A stretch of DNA of 64,000 nucleotides from Parapristionchus giblindavisi (GCA_943737045.1 CALSFV010000218.1:620001-684000); one strand, 5' to 3'; counted from the stretch's first letter, positions 45,468 to 57,912 are shown. Numbers and translations are program-made. The notes: generated by a model not told the origin, from the sequence alone.

Positions 45468-48400
45468 ATGGCAACATTCTACCTTATTCTCTTAATGATC
45501 ACATCGATCACGATAGCTTGTGATCCGTCAAAAGGTAATGATATCTTTGTTCCTCACAAAATGCATCCATTTATATGAAAGAAATCGCTTTACATAACAT
45601 GACATAACATAATTAATCAGGGGTCGCATAGTTGCGCTGATCAGGCTCTATGTTGGCAATTCTTTATCAGTTAGGCTCTACCAATGTTTTCCCATTCTCT
45701 TCGCAATCTCGTTTCTTCATCTTTCGGCCTTCCTTGTCCTCTGTTGTGTATTCGCTTTACAGAGAAGCCTTTAATAATAATGAATAGAAACTACCTAACG
45801 AAGTACTGTAATTGCCTATAAGTTTCGTGTACTGTACTGAAAAAAAAGCTTATAAAAGAAAATTTGCACAGGCTAACCCTAATCTCAATTTGTTCAGCTT
45901 GTTTCACGGACGCCGATTGCTGGAATTTCTCCAATTTCACATGCGTCCGCGATGAATCTATTTTAGTCGGTTGCTGTGAGGAGAAAGCTATCTATGATTC
46001 ATGTGACACATCGAAAGGTTTTTATCATTTGACGATATCCAACTACGACTAATTATCATACTAATTCTCTTTTCTGGTATGGTAGACGAAAACTGTGAAG
46101 TTTTGATTTCAAAAACGCTATATGTGCGTCTAAATTGATCCGTATGGTATGGGATGTTATATATAGCTTTATAAAGAGAGAGAATCTCGAAAACATTTTT
46201 TTCTCCTGATTATGAGATTTGGTTTTTTATCTTGGAACGATAGAATATTTTACATGTAAAGGAATCAGGTACAAACTCGAGTAAAATTTGAGCATAAGAT
46301 TGAGGGTAAATAGATACGTCTTATTTGTTTCACAGTCTCAACCAACAAATTATGATCTTAACAATTTGTAGGTTGTTTCGCTGACATTGACTGCGTGGCG
46401 AATGGATTCCAAAACTATTTTTGTGAACAAGATGAGCCATATACCATGGGATGCTGTAAAGAAAATCGAACTCCTAACAACTACTCCTGCGATATATGGC
46501 AAAGTTCGTTAATAGTTGGCAATATCAATCAAGTAGTTTGATATTAACTTTTTTTTCAGTATGCATGGCTGACATTGACTGCGTGGCGAATGGATTCCAA
46601 AACTATTTTTGTGAACAAGATGAGCCATATACCATGGGATGCTGTAAAGAAAATCGAACTCCTAACAACTACTCCTGCGATATATGGCAAAGTTCGTTAA
46701 TAGTTGGCAATATCAATCAAGTAGTTTTGATATTAACTTTTTTTTCAGTATGCATGGCTGACATTGACTGCGTGGCGAATGGATTCCAAAACTATTTTTG
46801 TGAACAAGATGAGCCATATACCATGGGATGCTGTAAAGAAAATCGAACTCCTAACAACTACTCCTGCGATATATGGCAAAGTTCGTTAATAGTTGGCAAT
46901 ATCAATCAAGTAGTTTTGATATTAACTTTTTTTTCAGTATGCATGGCTGACATTGACTGCGTGGCGAATGGATTCCAAAACTATTTTTGTGAACAAGATG
47001 AGCCATATACCATGGGATGCTGTAAAGAAAATCGAACTCCTAACAACTACTCCTGCGATATATGGCAAAGTTCGTTAATAGTTGGCAATATCAATCAAGT
47101 AGTTTTGATATTAACTTTTTTTTCAGTATGCATGGCTGACATTGACTGCGTGGCGAATGGATTCCAAAACTATTTTTGTGAACAAGATGAGCCATATACC
47201 ATGGGATGCTGTAAAGAAAATCGAACTCCTAACAACTACTCCTGCGATATATGGCAAAGTTCGTTAATAGTTGGCAATATCAATCAAGTAGTTTTGATAT
47301 TAACTTTTTTTCAGTATGCATGGCTGACATTGACTGCGTGGCGAATGGATTCCAAAACTATTTTTGTGAACAAGATGAGCCATATACCATGGGATGCTGT
47401 AAAGAAAATCGAACTCCTAACAACTACTCCTGCGATATATGGCAAAGTTCGTTAATAGTTGGCAATATCAATCAAGTAGTTTTGATATTAACTTTTTTTT
47501 TCAGTATGCATGGCTGACATTGACTGCGCGGCGAATGGATTCCAAAACTATTTTTGTGAACAAGATGAGCCATATACCATGGGATGCTGTAAAGAAAATC
47601 GAACTCCTAACAACTACTCCTGCGATATATGGCAAAGTTCGTTAATAGTTGGCAATATCAATCAAGTAGTTTTGATATTAACTTTTTTTTCAGTATGCAT
47701 GGCTGACATTGACTGCGTGGCGAATGGATTCCAAAACTATTTTTGTGAACAAGATGAGCCATATACCATGGGATGCTGTAAAGAAAATCGAACTCCTAAC
47801 AACTACTCCTGCGATATATGGCAAAGTTCGTTAATAGTTGGCAATATCAATCAAGTAGTTTTGATATTAACTTTTTTTCAGTATGCATGGCTGACATTGA
47901 CTGCGTGGCGAATGGATTCCAAAACTATTTTTGTGAACAAGATGAGCCATATACCATGGGATGCTGTAAAGAAAATCGAACTCCTAACAACTACTCCTGC
48001 GATATATGGCAAAGTTCGTTAATAGTTGGCAATATCAATCAAGTAGTTTTGATATTAACTTTTTTTTCAGTATGCATGGCTGACATTGACTGCGTGGCGA
48101 ATGGATTCCAAAACTATTTTTGTGAACAAGATGAGCCATATACCATGGGATGCTGTAAAGAAAATCGAACTCCTAACAACTACTCCTGCGATATATGGCA
48201 AAGTTCGTTAATAGTTGGCAATATCATTCAAGTAGTTTTGATATTAACTTTTTTTTTCAGTATGCATGGCTGACATTGACTGCGTGGCGAATGGATTCCA
48301 AAACTATTTTTGTGAACAAGATGAGCCATATACCATGGGATGCTGTAAAGAAAATCGAACTCCTAACAACTACTCCTGCGATATATGGCAAAGTTCGTTA

Positions 48401-48524
48401 ATAGTTGGCAATATCAATCAAGTAGTTTTGATATCAACAATTCTTTTCAGTTTGTATGACTGACTACGACTGTTCATCTGGTATTTGTGCCAATATTGTC
48501 AATGGCTTTGGTTGTTGTGTATAA
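45468..48524 (+). CDS. Secreted protein of repeated six-cysteine domains
   Basis: 570 aa in 14 exons: 45468-45534, 45898-46017, 46372-46503, ten 132-nt exons starting at 46560, 46749, 46938, 47127, 47315, 47505, 47694, 47882, 48071 and 48261, and 48451-48524. All introns are phase 1, so every exon is an exchangeable module (1713 nt in total). Residues 1-18 (MATFYLILLMITSITIA) look like a cleaved signal peptide. Twelve complete domains follow, each with C-x5-C-x7/9-C-x9-CC-x8/10-C; eleven are nearly identical and end NNYSCDIWQ, the first is diverged, and a short last exon ends GFGCCV. The domain also has NxT (ENRTP) and NxS (NNYS) glycosylation sites. I do not recognise the fold: the C-C-C-CC-C order is not the classical knottin order. 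Location is extracellular by signal peptide; function unknown. One Val-to-Ala change is in the 47505 exon. Confidence 0.85.
46372..48450 (+). repeat. 11-copy tandem array of a 188-190-bp exon-intron unit
   Basis: Each unit is a 132-nt exon plus a 56-58-nt intron. Exons and introns are both almost identical between copies; the main difference is the length of the T-run before the acceptor. Single changes were seen at about 47528 (gtg to gcg) and 48226 (a to t). The identical introns point to very recent unequal exchange. Confidence 0.95.
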
Positions 48525-49200
48525 AGCTCATTAGAGTCAGCATGATTATCTCGTGCATTTATAATAGATAAAGGACACATCACCCGAAACCTTGAACATA
48601 CGTGCCTATGCCATACAAAAAGAATACTATTCTGCACTCACGGCAAATTCTCTTACTATTAGATATATGATATCTAACTGTTCAGCTATAGATAATGGTT
48701 AGCTTACTCCAAACTCTCTCAAAAAGACACGTTAGATAATACTCGCACGAGATAGTAACGGGGACTGGAGTAACGTTTCTCTAATTGTCGCATCTTAGAT
48801 AACCATATATTTCGACAGTTACACCGAAATCTGTGCCAGGAGAATTATAAGAGTCATTTAGCGCCTTTAGTTTATCAAAATTATTATTATTATTTTAATT
48901 GCAATTTTTTTCAGCGAGGTTATTCCTGCCCGATATTGTGCAGCGTGAAACTAGTTTTTAGGTCTTTATCTCTTCATCATCATAAAGTAGGCTGAAAAAG
49001 ATATGAGGCCCTCCGGACTAAATTTGCGTTTCACTGGCCTAGCAGTGTTCTCTTGCAGGATTTCGTGCGAAAAAAATTAAAAATGAAAAAAAGTGCCCCA
49101 TGACTTTTTGCCGAAACTGTACATGGCGATAGACGTATATGCACATGGGAATTTTAAATAATATAATTAAATTAACAATTAACAAAAAAAGTGTTTTCAA
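48525..49200. other. Intergenic gap
   Basis: No coding exon recognised. Acceptor-like tttttttcag at about 48905-48914 is not followed by a usable frame. Confidence 0.4.
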
Positions 49201-49287
49201 GTTCCTTCTATCACTAATGATCACTCCATTACGTCGTCTCTGCCTCGATCGGAGCGGTCGAATTCCTCTTTTCGCTCTTCTTATGTC

Positions 49288-50889
49288 ATGATCATCATTA
49301 TATTGGCTGCATTACCTCTTGTATTGATGTGCTGTTTCAAACATCGATTGGATCATCAGGTACAGTATCCACGTGGGCTTGGCCTACTATCGATCCATTT
49401 CAGACGGATCAACTGAAGAGTAAGAAGCTCCCCACCAATGAGACTTCTACCGGGGCCACACAAACGGTCCCAGCGACAATCAACCCCTCTGCTCAGCCTG
49501 TGCCGTCGACGACTCAGGAAGGCTCAATCCCAACAGCTCCGGCTCCCGAAAGACACTCCCCAATCAGTTGTCCCTGCGATCGACCAACCCGATCTGTCGC
49601 TTAAGGAACCCGAGGAAGTTGATGCGGTTGAGTTGAAGGATTCTCAATTGGATAAATCTTTATCGTATCTAACTACAGCAAGAGATATGACTGAGCCAAA
49701 GACAGGTACAATTAATCTTATTTTAATTTGTTTTATTGTTACAAGTGTGCATGCACTTCTGTGCATTAAATTATTTATTAAATTAATTATTCTCAAAGCA
49801 AACTGTAGAAAATGTACCCACAGAGTGGTATCGTAAATTTTTTGTTTCACCATATCTTATTAGGCCTAACCCTATTGGGGTTAATCGTAGAAATATTCAA
49901 TGTGGACAGACTGTTTTTAGCCAAGAAACGAATAACAAATATGCGAATAACATTAAATCCCAAACATTTTTAACATACAGACGCAAAAAAATCAACGCCT
50001 CGGCGGCTAGAAGAATCACCTAAACCAGTGTTATTAACGGCGAAACGAACCACACCGTGAGTCGACCTTGCAGATAATTGATCTTTGACCTTTGATCTTT
50101 ACAGTATCAAACCGATAGAGCCAATCGATACTCAATCCAAAGTCCCTCAATCAGCGCCTTCATCGGTTATGGAGAACACTCCATTATTGGAATGGACAGC
50201 ACCTTCCGATCGGTATAGGATTTTTAGATCAAATTTTAAGAAAGTGGATAATTTCATCTACTGTAATTCTAAATAACTCATTTCAATAGATGCGTTGAAA
50301 AGAGAGACACACATAAAAATATTGGAATTGAAGGAATGAAAAGCGTAATTTGAGGGTGACCAGTAGATCGATGATCACTTGTCAATCAGAGTGTGAATTC
50401 CACGAGAAGCAAGGACATGTCCTAGGAAATGCTGATGAGATCGGAGATTTGGACGATGCTCAATATTTAAATGAACTACTCGCAACCGATCGATCGGTAA
50501 GAACTGTATAGGTATCCATGAACGATGGCAAACCGGATACGGGCAAGCGTGACGTCACAGCCGTAGGCGAGGCGCTTGCCAGAGATCCTCCCCTACACTT
50601 GTGAGGTAACGTTTGCCGGCAAACGGAATGTGAATGTCAACGTTCATGAATACGGCCTCTGATCTTTGATCTTTATATGACGATTCTATCCCAAATCGAG
50701 AAAGAGTTTAAAAATCCTTGGACGAAATTGTTAGGATGACAATGATTAGTTATATATTTAATAATAATAATAATAATTTTAAAGTTAACGTGCGAGTCCA
50801 ACTCTGATACCAAGCGAACTCCAATCTTCGATGGAGAATTTCAAGTGTGGCTCTCAAACAAGATAGGATCACAGGCCGAATCTAGCTAA
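49288..50889 (+). CDS. Unrecognised single-pass membrane protein, start and one junction uncertain
   Basis: Exons: 49288-49359, 49404-49705, 49981-50056, 50105-50212, 50355-50496, 50785-50889. The first ATG used gives MIIIILAALPLVLMCCF, a membrane segment, then KHRLDHQ and a Thr/Ser/Pro-rich stretch, an acidic stretch EEVDAVELKDSQLD and a C-terminal part DEIGDLDDAQYLNELL ending in SQAESS. The frame stays open upstream of this ATG (SERSNSSFRSSYV), so an earlier exon may exist. In exon 2 the frame entering (NETSTGATQ...) and the frame leaving (KEPEEVDAVE...) differ by one base: either a tiny intron of 37 to about 70 nt ending at cccaacag is hidden there, or the sequence has an indel. The intron at 49360 is only 44 nt. 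No family recognised. Confidence 0.55.
50511..50652. mobile_element. Short inverted-repeat element in the last intron of the membrane-protein gene
   Basis: gtatccatgaacg on the left pairs with cgttcatgaatac on the right; ggcaagcg, ggcgcttgcc and gtttgccggcaaac form inner hairpins. About 140 bp, no clear target duplication. Confidence 0.5.
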
Positions 50890-51639
50890 AGTCTCAAGAC
50901 TTAACTTAAGAGCTAACTTAAAACTTAAATATCACTTGTACTTAATATAACGTCAATTAAGTAGTACTAAGTTCAGGTTTCTACTGTGACCATGATGGAT
51001 GTCGATCTAAGCAACTAACGTAGATTGTAGCGTCGTGACAAACTCATTTACATTGATAAAGCGTGACTTAATAAAGATTTATTTAAAATTGGCTATGTAT
51101 GAATCTCGAACATACACATGAGAAAGACAATACAATATGAGGTGAAGTCACACATAATTGATGAATAATACGAATGAAAGAAATGGGGGAGTACCGGTCT
51201 TTTTCTCGTATAGAGCACACTTCTCATTGTCAGTTCAAAGACGAAGTATATGAGAACATAATAAATGAAGAGTGAAATAGATAATAGTTCTACCAACATT
51301 GCTTACAACAATATACAAAGAAAAGTAAACAGAGACATTAAAGGGGTATCCCTGAGTTCGTTTTGTGAGAGTGAAAAATCGATATACACGAATAGCCCCA
51401 AGAGTATTTCGAAAATCCCAGCTTTGGTAAACGCTCTAACCTTTTTGAGAGAGAGAGCGTGTAGCAAGAGCGTCGTGCTTCAAAGTATTTTAGGGGTATT
51501 CATAATAAAAAAGTCTAGTCTAATCGTTCCTAGTTGAAAGACGAGATGAAGTTTGCAATGAAAAACAACGAGAAATAGTGAAAAAGAGTGTACAAGATCA
51601 CTAACAAAAAGTAAGGTAAAGATAATAAACTCGTCTAGA
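50890..51639. other. Intergenic gap between convergent genes
   Basis: About 750 bp between the stops of the membrane-protein gene (plus) and the DB-module gene (minus). No exon chain seen. Confidence 0.45.
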
Positions 51640-54600
51640 TTAGTCTCCAAATATATTGGGATTAACTGATTGATAGTCACGGAAGCAATCGCGAATCACA
51701 CGGAATACCTCAAATTATTTTAATTTAATAGTTTATGAGTTATTATCCTTTTTCTTTTCATTAAACAGTGACCAACTAATAATTTTTCAATATTTTTTAC
51801 ATGTCCCATTTAGTGCAAATTTAGTTACTTTTTTTCTATGTAAATGTACAAGATGATATCGAATGTGCTAATCTTTTTCGACTCTACCACTACAAAATGG
51901 TTCAATATACCTGCAAACATGGTAAATAGTCGAGAACATTGGCTGGAGTATCCTTGTGAGTATTGCAGAAAGGCAGACATTTTCCGTTCAGGAAACTGCC
52001 CAAACCTCCACGAACACAACAGTCATTGTGATCAGCCTGATGGTTGATTAATCAGAATAAATTAAAAACAAAAAAGTTTCTATCGCTACTAATATAAAAT
52101 AAATGTTCGAAAAATAGAAACTTTAGTGGAAGCGCAGTCGAAGGCCTTTCCGAGTTGATCACCGGGGCATTGATTTGTGATAAATGCAGTTACGAGCTGA
52201 AATAAATTCGTAATAATCAATAAATAATATTGAATTGTGGCGTACAAAATCTTGTTTTCACTCACCGACTTGTCATTGAAACTATCGAAACTGCAGAGAT
52301 TCTGACAGACTGGATTGACTCCTTGTTTTCTGAATTATTATATTTCTTTATTAAATCAAATATATTCATAATCATGCATGGTATTATTTTATTAATTACA
52401 GGAACACTCAGATCGTGAATATGGATATTTATAATAGTAACTGCTACATACCTGCAACAAGTATCCAATTTCTGATTGGGAGACAGTGCTGATCTAGGGG
52501 TGGATATTGTGACCTGAAGAGTACTATACAGTTTCGTCGAATAAATATTTTCTGAAGTAAGATCGAGGGTGAGCAGCCATTGAATTTTTGTGATCCTACT
52601 GAAGAACGGTATTTTGCATAGCCGGGATAATGTTCTTATGTTACTGTTCCTTGTCCAGGAAAATTAGAGAGATTATACCGATGGAGTGTGTACAAAGGAC
52701 GGCTGCATATCGATGGGTACGGTAGGTGGTGTAAGAGATGGTGCGACGGGTGCGGGAGGAGGAGGTGGTGTGAATAGTGGTGGAGGAGTGAAGATAGACA
52801 ACGGTGATGCAGGAAGAGGATGAGTAGGAGCGATCTGAAAATGGATTCAATATGTAATTCATGAATGCTGAGTGCTCAATTATAAAGGATTTTTGTCTAC
52901 AAATCTTTTAAAGGCCCTCAAGCTTATTTGACTCTCCGTAATACCCTCTCGCGGACAAGAAAGCGGGGGGGGGGGGGGGTGTGGCCAGAACGGACAGATT
53001 CAAAATACCAATGGGCCATCGAAAACAATCACAATTTCTACTTGAGAAAGACTGAAAATGCGCACCTCTCGTCTTAGATTAGCCGCAGTGAACTGTTGAG
53101 CGGGTCCATTGTAGAATCCATTAGTAGTGAGAGGAAAGAGTGGAGAAGGCTGAAGAGCCGATGGTTGTTGGTTCGTATACTTGAAGTGATACGATAATAT
53201 AATTAGAAATAATCAAATGGAAAAAATCAATGTTGCATATCAAGAATGAGCAAGAATGAAGTCTCGATGAGTATTCATATTTTTACAAAATAAATAATTG
53301 ATTGATTGATAAATTAGTATACTATTCTTGAATACCGTAGTGAACTGTTGTTGTGGCGCAGTGGTTGTTCGTTCTATGGGGAATCCATTACTATGTCCAT
53401 TCTGTCGTGATCGATCGATAAATGAACTTGTGAAAAACTGCTGCGGTTGTGTTTGCTGAAAAGAGAGTATAAAATCAATAAATGAGAAAAATGGAACAGT
53501 CAAAGCGAAATTAACATTGCGAATAAAATATTCCGTTAACCATGACAAAATCATTCAAACGTTTTGGGATCGTCTCTTATACTTTACGCTGATGAGAGAA
53601 TGAAATAACGAAGAATTAAAAGAATTAAAGAAACCAATTGTTGTTGGAAGAAATTATGTTGTTGCTGTTGTTGTTGTGGAGGTGTAATGAAGAATTGGGG
53701 CTGATTAGGGGATTGAAGTTGCTGTTGTTGGGCAAATTGGGGTTGTTGCTGAAACTAAACATTTGAATATCTGATAGAGGACAATCAAATGGGTACTTGG
53801 TCGGATGAGAAGGATGAATAATATACTACTGGATGATAACCACTTATGAGTAAACAAAGTATGCAAATGGTTATCATCCAGTCTATTATTATTCATAGGT
53901 TCTCATTCGATCTGGTGCCATCAACTGTGTGTGGAGAAACTAGGAAAAGAAATATGTACAATTCTATTGTCCTAATAATACGAAATAAGTAGGCAAGGGA
54001 ATGTCGAAACTATTAGAAAAAATACGAAACAAAACCTGTGGGAATCCGAGAGGGACGAACTGAGGCTGTGGAGGTTGCTGTTCACCATTCTAAAAATGAT
54101 AATTGTAATAGTTTAAAAGTAAATATTATTATTGAATTATTCGAATAGAGAATATGGATTGATTACTACGCTCTCAAACATTAAAATTTGGTCTTGTTTC
54201 AGACGCATTCATTGTCAATTTAGGAAGAACATATTTTAGACTCACGTAAGGTTGAGGATATCTGATGAAGAACTGCCTTAGTCTATGTGATGGTTTCTCG
54301 TAATATTCAGTAGGCTCATCAATATTGAATTGATTCAATTGAGGGTTTACATTTCGGAATCTGAAAAAGAATAGTCTGAACGAGATGGTATATTTCAAAA
54401 TATTCTTGCTTTAGATTTGCTCAGTCATTGCTTTTCAAAAATACTGTTTTAAAAACAAAGATAATTCATGAAAAAATGTACCCTCTCTCATTGTCCATTT
54501 CAAACGGTGATGAAGGAATGGTTATGACTTCCGGTTCTATAATTTCATCTAAAACAATGTTTTGATCTTTGATCTTTGATCTCTAGTCTCTCTTACCTAT

Positions 54601-57600
54601 TCCGGTCGGAAGAGGGATGGGCCGACCGGGTTGTCGGTTACGGATGTAATTACCACCGAGGGATGGACGATATCGAGTGCTTTGTTGGGGCTACAATAAT
54701 TTACTGATGCATGTATTTTATAATTAATGTTTTTTTGCATTGTAGGTGCAAACTTACCGATTCTGAACCATTTTTTAAATTTAAATAGATATAATGGTTA
54801 TAAACGTACCCTGAACTGTTCGTTGTCAGCATTACGACTTGCAAGATAGTTCGCCCATGCAATTTCCTCTGAAAACATACCACCATTGCAATTTCATTGG
54901 TTTTAATTTAATTCAATTTATCATATTTTATAATATTGTGTGGATATCAATTTAATTTACCTGGACTTCTGCCCTCAGCTATGAAGCCTTGTTCGACAAA
55001 CTGGGCACGGAAAGGTGATTGTACGGCTTGAGGGAAACCTGAAATGATCAATAAATTTAAAGTGAAAGATCAAAGATCACGTACCGACTAGGGGTGGTCC
55101 GAGATAGAGTGGACGATCGGTTTGTTGATTTTGCTGATTTTGTTGACTTTGTTGTTGTTGTTGCTGGGATGGCGCCGTGGCAAATTGGAGAGGAGCAGCG
55201 AATGGGGCGGTAGCTAATTGTTCTTGTAGATTAGAAGACTGAGGTTGTTGTTGTTGCTGCTGCTGTTGCTGCAGGGCATTTCTGTAAGTTCTTAGTTATA
55301 ATATAAAATGTCAATGTCCACCTGAAAAAAATGCTACATATCATGAAGCATAACAATTAAATGTTTATATATAAGTGGGGAATCTAAAAATAGGAAATTC
55401 ACTATTTTCTGAGATGTTGAATATACCCTGAAACGTATTCCAATGCTCATTAGGCTTTTGCTTCCATTGCCAAAAGATTTAATTATTCCCACGATTTTGT
55501 CTTGATAGTTCTCAGCCTAATTAAATAAAAACTAAAAATAATCTGTAAATGGAATATAATAAAAAGATACGGATTGATCATTCTCTGTCTCAGTACAGGC
55601 CTCGTCTCTGCAGGATATCTCTGTTCTTCTCTCCTCAATGATCTTCCAGGGATTATCACATGGGGCACTTCGTTATGACTCATCTGCAATCGTTATATTA
55701 TGATAATATTAGACATAGTATTGAGTTTATGTAACTATGTACAATGCGGATAGATGTGGCTTATGGAAAAAATGATCTGTCCGTTTTTAGGTTGTGACCA
55801 GTCAGTTCCATGTTTCTATTACATTTTCTTCCCTATACAGCACCTTATAAGCCCCCCCCCCGACCAATGGCTCATTTATCTACTTCTAATTATCTAATAT
55901 CATCTCTCGAATTGTCTGTACAACGGAATGTTGTTTGTGCGCGAGCAAACTACATAGAAGGAGGGATAGATCACTGGATCTTAACCTCCGTTATCGATTG
56001 AGTACGCGTCTAGACGGGTACAAGGGCACCTATTCCTTCTTATGAACTCCTTCTTCTTCATATCTAATTGTTATTGATAGATTACGATTTGATTCAATTG
56101 TTAGAAGACTCAATGGTCAATTCATTTCAAACTATATTTTTCTTCTTTAAAAATCAATGATCATTTAGAGACAAACAATTATTGATATGAGTATATTTCA
56201 TTCTTTATTTTTTGTTCTGCTTTTCTTGGTCGTCGACTTCTAATGAGGCAAATTTCAGTATGACTGCCGTTTTCATTGTCCTCTAAGGGCAGAAGGCCGT
56301 GTGGCCGTTAGTGTTTGATAGGCTCGAAGCCGAAAGGAACCTCCCGCGAGATCGCTGCTTCCACGCGAACAACATCTTCATTAGAGACAGGACAGTCAAA
56401 GTCGTCGAAGTAAGTTCAACTCTATTTTTAACAATCTTTGTAAGTGGAAAATATATCTCTATCTATCTCTTTGTAAGTGGCGCTCTCATAGTTCACTGAC
56501 TGTAAAATTGTAATAATATCTTAAATTCATTTGTCGCGAAAACGCTTTAAATGGCGCAACGTGTTTTTCTCTTGAATCTCTGTATATTTAACCTATCGCA
56601 TATTTAATGTCCCATCCACAGAGCAGTTTAAAAAAATCACTAATCATTACTTTTTTGATGTGGCAACGGTGTACACATTATAAACTATGACTCCATACCG
56701 CTTTTGTGGAACTGCATCATACTTTCTGTGTTCTTGTTCAATTTAGATCGGTACTTTTGATACCATCGGAAATGGAACTAGTATGATTGTTTGCAGATTG
56801 TTACTTTATCTGATTCTAGAGACAAGCACAGCGTTTCATAGGTGTACCCTTAGATATCGATCGGAAAATTCAATCAAACTCGATCGGTTACGGGGCAGAG
56901 AACAAATAAATAATGATTTATCACTCACTGGTTCCTGAATAACAACCGAAGCAGCAGTGAAAGTGGGTGCAAGTGTAGTCGTAACGACTACCGTATCTTT
57001 CTTGTTGGTGAACCGCCTCGCTGATGGTGTAGCAATCGTAGTCCGTCTGTAATTTCACAATCGTCGCCTACACCATTCTGACTCATTTCCGAGAACAATG
57101 ACTACTAGTCATTGATGGTTTATGGAGGGTTGTATGGGAGTTTTATGAGGTTAACAATTTAAATCGTATGTTTTGTCATCCATTCATCAATGTGATACAG
57201 TAATTGATTAGTGATGACTTATGAACTGGATGTTGTTGAGAGTCATGAAATGAATAACCAAAGCAACTTTAATTTTTATATCTAAAGACATTAACAGCCA
57301 TTGAAGCCATGACGACTTGTCTTTACGTTTCATGGGCAGAAATCTTGGTTCAGTCATGATAAGTAGAAATTGTTCTTACTCTGGTGGTTGGGTAACGAAG
57401 AACGGATCGGCTACTTGGGCGAGTATCGATTGGCCTTTTGTAGCAAGGAAATGATCGTAAACTGAACATTTTTGATCTCTGACTTTTGATCTTTGATCTT
57501 TCTACTCACTCTTGAAAGCCTCATCTGCTGTTTCCTTCGAGTTGGCGTTGACAAATGCATCTTTTGTCAGAACTCTGAAGTGACAGTTTTGCATTTTTTT

Positions 57601-57880
57601 AAAAAAATATTTAAATACCTGCGTCCCTCGACAGGTGCGAATATCACACTGGGTAGTTCTCGATGTCGTCGTGTTTGCTGATCTACAGATAATCAATAAC
57701 TTGGATGGATACGGTAGAGAATTTTTTGAACAATTTTTTGTATTTTCACAAATCGCCAAATGATTTCAAAAATCGATATTACGGTAGATCATAACCTCTT
57801 AGCCGTGTAGTCTTTGACGGAACTACCAATCGAGAAAATGGTGTCTCATCTTTACCACCTTGCACTAGCGTGAAGTCTCC
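51640..57880 (-). CDS. Gln/Pro-rich protein with C-terminal DB module; 5' end missing
   Basis: 698 aa visible in 22 exons (high to low): 57796-57880, 57619-57682, 57510-57574, 57380-57461, 56929-57046, 55571-55683, 55085-55281, 54961-55038, 54810-54868, 54597-54690, 54482-54548, 54246-54360, 54036-54089, 53635-53754, 53336-53455, 53066-53179, 52679-52834, 52452-52513, 52266-52329, 52122-52196, 51911-52036, 51640-51708. Phases close throughout. The first 565 or so residues are low complexity: Thr/Arg-rich, then long Gln runs (LQQQQQQQQQP), then Pro-rich TPPPPPAPVAP. The last 130 are a textbook DB module (PF01682): LSPNQKLDTCCRKQGV, LCSFDSFNDKS, TNQCPGDQLGKAFDC, DCCVRGG, CLPFC, PCLQVFRVIRDCF. 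DB proteins are nematode-specific, Cys-rich and normally secreted; function unknown. No start codon or signal peptide was found upstream to 64 kb. The donor gtataa holds an in-frame stop, so retaining that intron removes the DB module. Confidence 0.85.
52908..53018. mobile_element. MITE family D copy (DB gene intron)
   Basis: ttaaaggccctcaagctt at the left and aaaataccaatgggcc at the right, with ctctcgcggac in the centre followed by a run of 14 g. The right end is degenerate. Confidence 0.6.
53792..53919. mobile_element. hAT-like MITE family C, short copy (DB gene intron)
   Basis: 128 bp hairpin: ggtacttggtcggatgagaa and tggatgataacc are mirrored by ggttatcatcca and ttctcattcgatctggtgcc. Flanks atcaaatg (53784-53791) and atcaactg (53920-53927) form an 8-bp duplication with one mismatch. 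The ends match the big element at 33396. Confidence 0.83.
56260..56408 (+). other. Possible orphan exon inside the DB gene intron
   Basis: From ggcagaagg to gtcgaag|gtaagtt there is an open plus-strand stretch with a perfect donor; the same bases also read open on the minus strand (DDFDCPVSNEDVVRVEA). I could not join either reading to neighbours: the plus reading has a stop between the strong tttcag at 56258 and the open part, and the minus reading lacks an acceptor. Left unresolved. Confidence 0.25.
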
Positions 57881-57912
57881 CTGAACGTTGATCTTTGATC
57901 TTTAAACTATGA

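Noticed and set aside
46372..48450. CRISPR-like regular repeat array
   Set aside because: Units are 188-190 bp with no spacers and encode domains; the organism is a eukaryote.
46496..48463. Long frames that run through introns of the cysteine-repeat array
   Set aside because: They include consensus donors and acceptors and shift with T-run length; the spliced model gives one clean protein. The retention idea is kept as a finding.
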